A stretch of 64,000 nt of DNA. It comes from Roseobacter insulae (GTDB lineage: Bacteria; Pseudomonadota; Alphaproteobacteria; Rhodobacterales; Rhodobacteraceae). Below are positions 56,254-64,000 of this stretch, piece by piece. The notes beneath the pieces were generated by a model. That model did no database searches. It was given only the letters and a program-made list of their open reading frames with translations, and was not told where the DNA came from. How positions within the stretch are numbered: position 1 is the stretch's first letter; each line of letters opens with the position of its first letter. The stretch is taken from contig NZ_JAHXDN010000002.1 of assembly GCF_019375555.1 (NCBI RefSeq), positions 496,001 to 560,000 of the forward strand. The letters are read 5' to 3'. A program made the position numbers and the translations under genes.

Positions 56254-56269
56254 TGAACATGCGTTCAAT
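56254..56269. promoter_or_regulatory. Palindromic operator candidate upstream of ivd
   Basis: TTGAAC-ATGC-GTTCAA has perfect 6-bp arms around 4 bases and ends 24 bases before the ivd start. A possible -35 (TTGACC, 56226-56231) and -10 (CATTTT, 56249-56254) place it at the transcription start, a repressor position. The symmetry resembles TetR-family operators of acyl-CoA catabolic genes. No regulator gene is in the window. Confidence 0.55.
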
Positions 56270-56293
56270 AAAATCCGAGGGGAGTGCTGCGCG

Positions 56294-57457
56294 ATGTTTA
56301 TGGCAACCATGGCTTTCGATCTGGGCGAAGACGTAAACGCATTGCGCGACATGGTGCACCGGTGGGCGCAGGATCGCGTGAAACCGATGGCAGCCGAGAT
56401 CGACGCGAAAAACACCTTTCCGCCGGAGCTTTGGCCGGAGATGGGCGAGCTGGGGTTGCTGGGCATCACGGTCCCGGAAGAGTTCGGGGGCGCCGGCATG
56501 TCGTATCTCGCCCATACCGTGGCCATTGAGGAGATCGCCCGCGCGAGCGCATCCGTGTCCCTGTCCTACGGGGCGCATTCGAACCTGTGCGTCAATCAGA
56601 TCAAGCTCAACGGGACGGATGAGCAAAAGCAGAAATACCTGCCCGGTCTTATTTCGGGTGCGCACGTCGGTGCATTGGCAATGTCAGAGGCGGGGGCAGG
56701 CTCCGACGTCGTCTCGATGAAGCTGCGCGCCGAGAAGCGCAACGACCATTACCGCCTGAATGGCACGAAATACTGGATCACCAACGGGCCGGATGCGGAC
56801 ACGCTGGTTGTCTATGCCAAGACCGACCCCGACGCGGGCAGCAAGGGCATCACCGCCTTTCTGATCGAAAAGGAGATGACCGGTTTCTCGACCTCCCCCC
56901 ATTTGGACAAGCTGGGCATGCGCGGCTCCAACACTGCAGAGCTGATATTCGAGGACGTTGAAGTCCCGTTCGAGAATGTTTTGGGCGAAGAAGGCAAGGG
57001 GGTGCGGGTGCTGATGTCCGGCCTCGATTACGAACGCGTCGTGCTGGCCGGGATCGGCACCGGCATCATGGCCGCCTGTCTCGACGCGATCATGCCGTAC
57101 CTGAGCGAGCGCAAGCAGTTCGGCCAGCCGATCGGGAGTTTTCAGCTGATGCAGGGCAAGATCGCCGATATGTACACCGCGATGAATTCAGCGCGCGCCT
57201 ATGTGTACGAAGTGGCCAAGGCCTGCGACCGCGGGGATGTGACCCGGCAGGACGCCGCGGCCTGTTGCCTCTACGCCTCCGAGGAGGCGATGAAACAGGC
57301 GCATCAGGCGGTGCAGGCGATGGGCGGGGCGGGGTTTCTTAACGACAGTCCCGTGGCGCGGATTTTCCGCGATGCCAAGCTGATGGAGATCGGTGCCGGC
57401 ACGTCGGAAATCCGGCGCATGCTTGTGGGGCGCGAAATGATGACAGCGATGAGCTGA
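56294..57457 (+). CDS. ivd: Isovaleryl-CoA dehydrogenase
   Basis: This is an FAD-dependent acyl-CoA dehydrogenase that oxidises isovaleryl-CoA to 3-methylcrotonyl-CoA in leucine breakdown. The 387-residue product has the family N-terminus [38 protein letters not shown] near 136, [17 protein letters not shown] near 161, and the catalytic-base Glu in [14 protein letters not shown] near 247, the position used by IVD and not by most other members. [30 protein letters not shown] closes the active site. ATG 56294 follows GGGGAG. The carboxylase and HMG-CoA lyase genes downstream confirm the pathway. Confidence 0.93.
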   Translation: MFMATMAFDLGEDVNALRDMVHRWAQDRVKPMAAEIDAKNTFPPELWPEMGELGLLGITVPEEFGGAGMSYLAHTVAIEEIARASASVSLSYGAHSNLCVNQIKLNGTDEQKQKYLPGLISGAHVGALAMSEAGAGSDVVSMKLRAEKRNDHYRLNGTKYWITNGPDADTLVVYAKTDPDAGSKGITAFLIEKEMTGFSTSPHLDKLGMRGSNTAELIFEDVEVPFENVLGEEGKGVRVLMSGLDYERVVLAGIGTGIMAACLDAIMPYLSERKQFGQPIGSFQLMQGKIADMYTAMNSARAYVYEVAKACDRGDVTRQDAAACCLYASEEAMKQAHQAVQAMGGAGFLNDSPVARIFRDAKLMEIGAGTSEIRRMLVGREMMTAMS

Positions 57458-57515
57458 CCCGATGACATCCACCGCGTCAGCAAATCTTGTCCCGTCCTCC
57501 AGCGCGCCCGCAGGC

Positions 57516-58121
57516 TCAGAAGCGGTGCACGTAGGCGATGCCGAAGAGGAAGGGGTCGATCTCGGCCGTACCAATGGCGGCACCGTTGAGCCTGGCGTCT
57601 GCGTCGATGTCGAACCAGCGCACATTCAGACGCACCGCGCCCGCGTCGCTGATCTGGTAATCGACACCTGCCTGCACCGAAAAGCCCCAGGAGTTATCCA
57701 GTTCCAGTGTGCCCAATGGCGATTCCTCGTCAAAGAAGGTGGTGTAGTTGATGCCCGCGCCGACATAAGGCTTCCACGCGGTCGCCGTCGGGAAGTGATA
57801 GTTCAGCGACAGGGTAGGCGGCAGGTGCTTGGTGCTGCCCGCGGCGCCGATCCCGGCAATCGAGATGTCATGTTCGAAGGGCGTTGCCGCCAGAAGCTCG
57901 ATACCGAGGTTATCGCGAATGAAGTATTCGAAAGTGAAAGTAATGCTCTCGTCGTCGCCAATGTCGGCTTCGCCCCCCGCGAGGGTGCCATTGCCGGATT
58001 TCGGGTTGATGGTGGCGAGGCCCAGACCGATTGTCCAATCTCCCTGAGACTGCGCCAGCGCCGGCGCAGCGAAAAGCGCCAGAGCGCTGCTCATGAGAAG
58101 AGTTTTAGCCGTGATTTTCAT
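57516..58121 (-). CDS. ompW: OmpW family outer membrane protein
   Basis: OmpW is an eight-stranded outer-membrane beta barrel forming a small hydrophobic channel. The 201-residue precursor has a signal peptide (MKITAKTLLMSSALALFAAP, cleavage after ALA-Q). Alternating strands run to a C-terminal Phe (FGIAYVHRF), the BAM recognition end. Typical OmpW segments are GDWTIGLGLATINP, LGIELLAATPFEHDI, PYVGAGINYTTFF and WFDIDADA. ATG 58121 is chosen by the signal peptide. It lies antisense inside the leucine catabolic locus and has a perfect FNR-type box 62 bases upstream. Confidence 0.92.
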   Translation of the reverse strand: MKITAKTLLMSSALALFAAPALAQSQGDWTIGLGLATINPKSGNGTLAGGEADIGDDESITFTFEYFIRDNLGIELLAATPFEHDISIAGIGAAGSTKHLPPTLSLNYHFPTATAWKPYVGAGINYTTFFDEESPLGTLELDNSWGFSVQAGVDYQISDAGAVRLNVRWFDIDADARLNGAAIGTAEIDPFLFGIAYVHRF

Positions 58122-58182
58122 GGTGGTTTCCATTCCTTCTTGTGGTTCAGGAGGGTGATGCGCCGGCTGCGGGAAAACCGTG

Positions 58183-58196
58183 TTGATGCAGATCAA
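58183..58196. promoter_or_regulatory. Perfect FNR/FnrL box upstream of ompW
   Basis: TTGAT-GCAG-ATCAA matches the FNR/FnrL consensus TTGAT-N4-ATCAA exactly. It is centred about 69 bases before the ompW start codon and about 115 bases before the LprI-like gene. E. coli ompW is a known FNR target, so oxygen control of ompW is the likeliest reading. Confidence 0.75.
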
Positions 58197-58303
58197 AAGG
58201 CGGTCGATTCAGCCTGTGCAAGATTGCCGCAGGTGCAAAGACGCCGCCAACGTGGGCTGCCATTATGTGTGGGCCGCTTCTGCCGGGCTGGAGGTGGGGC
58301 GTG

Positions 58304-58795
58304 ATGCGATTTCTTCTTGTTTTGACCCTCGCGCTGCCGATGTCGGTGTCGGCGCAGGACGTGCATTTTAGCGGCGATGCGACACTGGCCTGCCTGACCC
58401 GAACAGAAGATCATGCCGCGCGTCTGATGTGTGCGGGGCTGTCTGCCGGAAATTGCATCAATGCGCCGGGCGGGCAGACAACCGTCGGCATGGTGGACTG
58501 CTTTGACCGTGAATGGCGGCTTTGGGACCTTATGCTCAACCAGAACTACCAGGCGCGGATGGCGGAGGCGAAGGTCAGGGACAAGGAAGCGGTCGGCTAT
58601 GGTCAGTCGGTTGCGAAGGAGGCGGAGACGCTGCGCAATATGCAACGGTCATGGATATCCTACCGCGATGCTGCCTGCACGTACGAAAGGAGCCTGTGGG
58701 GTGGTGGTACCGGGGGTGGCCCGGCGACGGTCGCCTGCATGATGGAGCTGACTGCGGCGCAGGCGATCCGGTTGGAGACCCGTTTTGGGCCATGA
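58304..58795 (+). CDS. LprI-like (DUF1311) secreted protein
   Basis: The 163-residue precursor has a signal peptide (MRFLLVLTLALPMSVSA-Q). The mature part matches the DUF1311/LprI family: DCFDREWRLWDLMLNQNYQARM near 65, a long helix, and RSWISYRDAACTYE near 115, with six cysteines likely paired in disulfides. Some LprI proteins inhibit lysozyme; activity here is not shown. GTG 58301 is an alternative start. It is divergent from ompW. Its stop overlaps the start of the next gene (ATGA). Confidence 0.82.
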   Translation: MRFLLVLTLALPMSVSAQDVHFSGDATLACLTRTEDHAARLMCAGLSAGNCINAPGGQTTVGMVDCFDREWRLWDLMLNQNYQARMAEAKVRDKEAVGYGQSVAKEAETLRNMQRSWISYRDAACTYERSLWGGGTGGGPATVACMMELTAAQAIRLETRFGP

Positions 58796-59139
58796 ACCGT
58801 TGGCTTTGGTGGGCACCATTGGTCCTTTTGATAACGGGCCTTGCGGTCTGGGGGTTCCGACTGGGGTGGATTGCGGCAACGATAACGGAGACGGATGTGA
58901 TCACGACTTACGCGAAACGCTATCTCGAGGCGGCAGGTCCGGGGGCCGCGCTGTCCGACTGCGTTGCCTATCCCGGCAGGGATCGGGGCGTCTGGCTGGT
59001 GGTGCGCTGCGGGCCGGATCCGTCCGGGTCCGGCGGCAGATACGAATACCACGTCAACCGGCTGGGCGGGTTGGTGGCTTCGGGCGGGCTGTCGACGCGG
59101 GGTGCACCAGCCGGACGTGCCGCGATGCCCCAGACATGA
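58792..59139 (+). CDS. Small membrane-anchored protein (115 aa)
   Basis: The 115-residue product has one N-terminal hydrophobic helix (about residues 5-24: [18 protein letters not shown]), then about 90 residues with two cysteines ([16 protein letters not shown]) that could form a disulfide in the periplasm. No family recognised. ATGA overlap with the LprI-like gene implies coupled translation and possibly a joint function at the envelope. mccB starts 40 bases later. Confidence 0.7.
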   Translation: MNRWLWWAPLVLLITGLAVWGFRLGWIAATITETDVITTYAKRYLEAAGPGAALSDCVAYPGRDRGVWLVVRCGPDPSGSGGRYEYHVNRLGGLVASGGLSTRGAPAGRAAMPQT

Positions 59140-59179
59140 TGAGCCGCAAGGCACCCGTTTTCGGAGTGAAGGAGACCAG

Positions 59180-60784
59180 ATGAAACTGACATCACAGGCG
59201 TTGCCGAGCTCGGAGAGTTTCAAGGCAAACCGCGCGGCCCATCTTGATGCATTGGCGGAGATTGCCGCCGCAGCAGAGGCCGCCGCCTTGGGCGGAGGCG
59301 AAAAATCCCGTGCCCGCCACATCAGCCGGGGCAAGATGCTGCCGCGCGACCGGGTGGCAAACCTTCTCGATCCCGGCAGCCCGTTTCTGGAAGTGGGCGC
59401 GACGGCCGCGCACGGTCTTTACCAGGGCGCAGCGCCTTGCGCGGGGGTGATTGCGGGCATCGGGCAGGTCCAGGGCCAGGAGGTCATGGTGGTGTGCAAC
59501 GATGCCACCGTAAAGGGCGGCACCTACTATCCGATGACGGTCAAAAAGCACCTGCGCGCACAGGAGATCGCGCAGGACAACCGGCTGCCCTGCATCTACC
59601 TGGTGGATAGCGGCGGGGCCAATCTGCCCAACCAGGATGAGGTGTTCCCCGACCGCGATCACTTTGGCCGCATCTTTTACAATCAGGCCCGGATGAGCGC
59701 GCAGGGCATTCCCCAGATCGCGGTGGTCATGGGTTCCTGCACGGCCGGTGGCGCCTACGTGCCTGCAATGTCTGACGTAACAATCATCGTGCGCGATCAG
59801 GGCACCATCTTTCTGGCCGGGCCGCCACTGGTCAAGGCGGCCACGGGCGAGGTGGTCAGCGCCGAAGACCTTGGCGGCGGCGATGTGCACACACGCCTCA
59901 GCGGCGTGGCGGATTATCTGGCGGAGGATGATGCACATGCGCTGGCGCTGGCACGCCGGGCCGTGGCCTCACTGAACCGTGCCAAGCCATCAACCGTGCA
60001 ATGGGAGACGCCCGAAGACCCGGTGTATGATCCCGAGGAAATCCTCGGCGTTGTGCCCGCCGATCTGCGCACCCCGTATGACATTCGCGAGGTGATCGCG
60101 CGGCTCGTGGACGGGTCGCGTTTTGACGAATTCAAGCCACGTTTCGGTGAGACGCTGGTCACCGGATTTGCGCATCTGAAGGGCTGTCCCATCGGGATCA
60201 TCGCGAACAACGGCGTGCTGTTCTCGGAATCCGCCCAGAAGGGCGCGCATTTCGTCGAACTGTGTTCGCAACGTCGTATCCCGCTGGTTTTCCTACAGAA
60301 CATCACCGGCTTCATGGTCGGCCGCAAGTATGAGAACGAAGGCATCGCGCGCCACGGCGCCAAGATGGTGACGGCTGTCGCCTCGACCAATGTGCCCAAG
60401 ATCACCATGCTGGTCGGCGGTTCTTTCGGGGCGGGCAATTACGGCATGGCGGGGCGCGCCTACTCGCCGCGCTTCATGTGGACCTGGCCCAACAGCCGCA
60501 TTTCGGTGATGGGCGGGGCCCAGGCGGCGGGCGTTCTGGCCACCGTCAAACGCGACGCCATCGAGCGCGCGGGGGACAGCTGGTCGGCTGAGGATGAGGC
60601 CGCGTTCAAACAGCCGACAATCGATATGTTCGAACGGCAAAGCCACCCGCTTTATGCCTCGGCCCGGCTGTGGGATGATGGCATTGTCGACCCGCGCAAA
60701 TCGCGCGATGTGCTGGCCTTGTCGCTTTCGGCAGCGTTGAATGCCCCAATCGAAGAGACGCGCTTCGGCGTCTTCCGTATGTGA
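59180..60784 (+). CDS. mccB: Methylcrotonyl-CoA carboxylase carboxyltransferase (beta) subunit
   Basis: MccB transfers the carboxyl group from biotin to 3-methylcrotonyl-CoA, giving 3-methylglutaconyl-CoA. The 534-residue crotonase-fold protein has two carboxyltransferase lobes: [22 protein letters not shown] and [17 protein letters not shown] in the first, [24 protein letters not shown] and [20 protein letters not shown] in the second. [21 protein letters not shown] is typical for MCC. ATG 59180 follows AAGGAG; the open frame starts earlier inside the previous gene. Context with ivd, mccA and HMG-CoA lyase favours methylcrotonyl-CoA over propionyl-CoA. Confidence 0.94.
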   Translation: MKLTSQALPSSESFKANRAAHLDALAEIAAAAEAAALGGGEKSRARHISRGKMLPRDRVANLLDPGSPFLEVGATAAHGLYQGAAPCAGVIAGIGQVQGQEVMVVCNDATVKGGTYYPMTVKKHLRAQEIAQDNRLPCIYLVDSGGANLPNQDEVFPDRDHFGRIFYNQARMSAQGIPQIAVVMGSCTAGGAYVPAMSDVTIIVRDQGTIFLAGPPLVKAATGEVVSAEDLGGGDVHTRLSGVADYLAEDDAHALALARRAVASLNRAKPSTVQWETPEDPVYDPEEILGVVPADLRTPYDIREVIARLVDGSRFDEFKPRFGETLVTGFAHLKGCPIGIIANNGVLFSESAQKGAHFVELCSQRRIPLVFLQNITGFMVGRKYENEGIARHGAKMVTAVASTNVPKITMLVGGSFGAGNYGMAGRAYSPRFMWTWPNSRISVMGGAQAAGVLATVKRDAIERAGDSWSAEDEAAFKQPTIDMFERQSHPLYASARLWDDGIVDPRKSRDVLALSLSAALNAPIEETRFGVFRM

Positions 60785-61098
60785 TATGCCGATGTCGCCC
60801 CTTGCCTGTTACCCCGTCATGTCTTTCCCGCCCTGCCAGCGCAGAGCGTGCGGCGGGCCGCTTCGTCCCCGCCTACGCCAAACACACCGACATCGCGCCG
60901 AAGTGGCGTGGCCCGTTGGCGCGCGGCATCCGAACGGTCGGGGTCGCACACATCCCTTTTGGGCAGGTGGACATGTTGGCGGGGCGTTTCGAAGGGGTCG
61001 GGGATTTCGGAAAATGAATCTGAAGCAGTTTTTCAAGAACGCCCTGCGGCGACAGACTGGCGGCAGCGCGGGGCAGTATGAAACGAAAGGGCCGGGGC
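60785..61098 (+). other. Spacer between mccB and mccA
   Basis: This 314-base stretch between two genes of one pathway contains no gene I can defend apart from a possible 30-codon frame at its 3' end. All plus-strand frames of over 60 codons in it lack family resemblance and ribosome binding sites. No strong hairpin was seen. Its base composition is like the coding DNA, so it could be the remnant of a gene. Confidence 0.4.

Positions 61099-61106
<8 letters not shown>
61014..61106 (+). CDS. Possible 30-residue peptide overlapping the mccA start
   Basis: ATG 61014 opens a 30-codon frame (NLKQFFKNALRRQTGG near its start) that is basic and could form an amphipathic helix. It ends in TGA at 61104-61106, overlapping the mccA start by 8 bases, an arrangement that would allow coupled translation. 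There is no good ribosome binding site, and no relative is known to me. It may be a leader peptide or chance. Confidence 0.25.
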
Positions 61107-63038
<1,932 letters not shown>

Positions 63039-63042
<4 letters not shown>

Positions 63043-63704
63043 TCACGCTGCACCACTGTCCGCAAACCCGGTCGATGCGAACGCTCTGGCTGCTGAACGA
63101 GCTTGGCATGCCGTTCCAACTGCGCAGCTACCCGTTTGACAGAACCCTGCGGGCGCCGGAATTCCTCAGCCTGTCGCCTGCCGGTCGGGTGCCCGCGCTG
63201 GAAATCGACGGGGAACGGATGTTTGAAACCGGTGCGATCACAGAATATCTGTGCGAAAGATTCAGCCCCGACCGGCTGGGGCGGATGCCCGGCAGCCCGG
63301 ACCGGATGTCGTGGCTGGTCTGGCTTCACTTTTCCGAAACGGTGAGCCAGCACACCGCCGCCCTGACCCAGCAGCATGTGGCCCTGCGGGAGGATCACAT
63401 GCGCAGCCCTATCGTGATGAAACTCGAAGCCGCCCGCGTCACGAAATGCTATGCTGCGATCGAAGCACGGCTGAACCCGCCTGCGCGCAAACGCGACTAT
63501 CTGCTCACGTCCGGATTTTCCGCTGTCGATATCTCGGTCGGACAGGCTGTTTACATGGCGCGCCACTTTGCCCGGCTGGAGGATTTCCCAGCCACCGCCG
63601 ACTGGTATGCTCGGATCACCGCCCGCGAGGGTTTCACGGCGTCCCTGCCGTGTGGCGATGGCATTTATGACCGAGACTTTTACGCGCCGTGGCCGTTAGA
63701 GTGA
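63039..63704 (+). CDS. Glutathione S-transferase family protein
   Basis: The 221-residue protein has a thioredoxin-like N-domain (ITLHHCPQTRSMRTLWLLNELG, then the cis-Pro motif GRVPALEIDGERMFETGAITEYL) and an all-helical C-domain from about 90. The Ser in the CPQTRSMR region fits the catalytic position of bacterial GSTs. GTG 63039 overlaps the mccA stop (GTGA), so it is translated with the carboxylase. A role in leucine degradation is suggested only by this coupling. Confidence 0.87.
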
Positions 63705-63735
63705 TGGTGAGTGCGACCAAAGGGGAGAATGCGCG

Positions 63736-64000
63736 ATGAGTCTGGGGCCATGTGAGATTTTCGAGGTGGGGCCGCGTGACGGGCTGCAGAACGAGGCGCG
63801 CGACATTCCGGTGGCGGAAAAGTTTGCCCTGATCGATACGCTGAGCCGGGCGGGGTTTCGCCGGATCGAAGCTGCAAGTTTCGTGTCGCCGAAATGGGTG
63901 CCTCAGATGGCGGGGTCGGCGGCGGTGCTTGCCGGGATCACTCGGGCAGAAGGCGTGCGATATGCCGCCCTGACGCCCAACCTGCGCGGCTTCGAGGATG
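63736..64000 (+). CDS. Hydroxymethylglutaryl-CoA lyase (3' truncated by window edge)
   Basis: The last step of leucine catabolism splits HMG-CoA to acetyl-CoA and acetoacetate. The 88 visible residues begin MSLGPCEIFEVGPRDGLQNE, with the metal/substrate motif VGPRDGLQNE of HMG-CoA lyases, then FRRIEAASFVSPKWVPQMAG, also diagnostic. The active-site Cys loop would lie beyond the window. ATG 63736 is preceded by AGGGGAG. It is 31 bases after the GST gene and completes the ivd-mccB-mccA-GST-lyase order. A methylglutaconyl-CoA hydratase is not in the window and may follow. Confidence 0.93.
   Translation, partial: MSLGPCEIFEVGPRDGLQNEARDIPVAEKFALIDTLSRAGFRRIEAASFVSPKWVPQMAGSAAVLAGITRAEGVRYAALTPNLRGFED

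Overview
The window is a chromosomal segment of a Gram-negative alphaproteobacterium, most likely a marine member of the Roseobacter group (Rhodobacteraceae). This rests on gene order and protein character: an ftsQ-ftsA-ftsZ-lpxC-bamD-recN run, CobS/CobT-type aerobic cobaltochelatase subunits, LpxC and Kdo transferase (lipopolysaccharide outer membrane), an FnrL-type box, and GC-rich codon use throughout. The genus cannot be fixed from the sequence alone. Both ends cut genes: ftsQ lacks its 5' end and the HMG-CoA lyase gene lacks its 3' end. I found no rRNA, tRNA, CRISPR array, prophage or intact insertion sequence. The one transposase-like gene looks catalytically dead.

Layout. 1-9718: cell division and envelope genes (ftsQ, ftsA, ftsZ with a strong terminator, lpxC, bamD), recN and a ClC-type chloride channel. 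9726-16312 (minus): a DUF427 gene, aminopeptidase P, then dnaJ-like, cobS, a racemase-like gene and cobT. 16387-22663: bolA, a DUF4177 gene, gatB, two unrecognised genes, a lytic transglycosylase, a small membrane protein and an SDR. 22660-29278: pepN, a small membrane protein, a 52-residue DUF2256 zinc-finger gene, malate synthase G, a GlcG-like gene and a PuuD-type amidotransferase. 29294-31621: a degenerate RAYT transposase, an SDR, a VOC protein and an ICMT-like methyltransferase. 31748-34771: pntAB transhydrogenase. 35143-36426: DUF3422 protein.

36502-46430 is a divergent nutrient-uptake locus: oppA-oppB-oppC on the minus strand, and a fused double ATPase, an ArgE-like deacylase, an FAD amine oxidoreductase and an M20 amidohydrolase on the plus strand. 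Together they look like import of a peptide-like or N-acylated amino compound followed by deacylation and oxidation. 46427-49811 (minus) holds moaA, Kdo transferase and an LPS-core-type glycosyltransferase. 49896-54098 holds a lipoprotein gene and the glmU-glmS-PNPOx-like operon for UDP-GlcNAc supply. 54238-56158 holds gph and an orphan DegT aminotransferase. 56294-64000 is the leucine/isovalerate catabolic locus (ivd, mccB, mccA, GST, HMG-CoA lyase), interrupted by ompW on the opposite strand and by a LprI-like secreted protein with a small membrane partner.

Most of the window is ordinary housekeeping DNA, and no clearly new multi-gene system stands out. The most useful leads are the racemase homologue in the cobST operon that lacks both catalytic cysteines, the perfect FNR-type box in front of ompW, the palindromic operator in front of ivd, the dead RAYT, the hidden DUF2256 gene, and several well-formed hairpins and dyads between genes.
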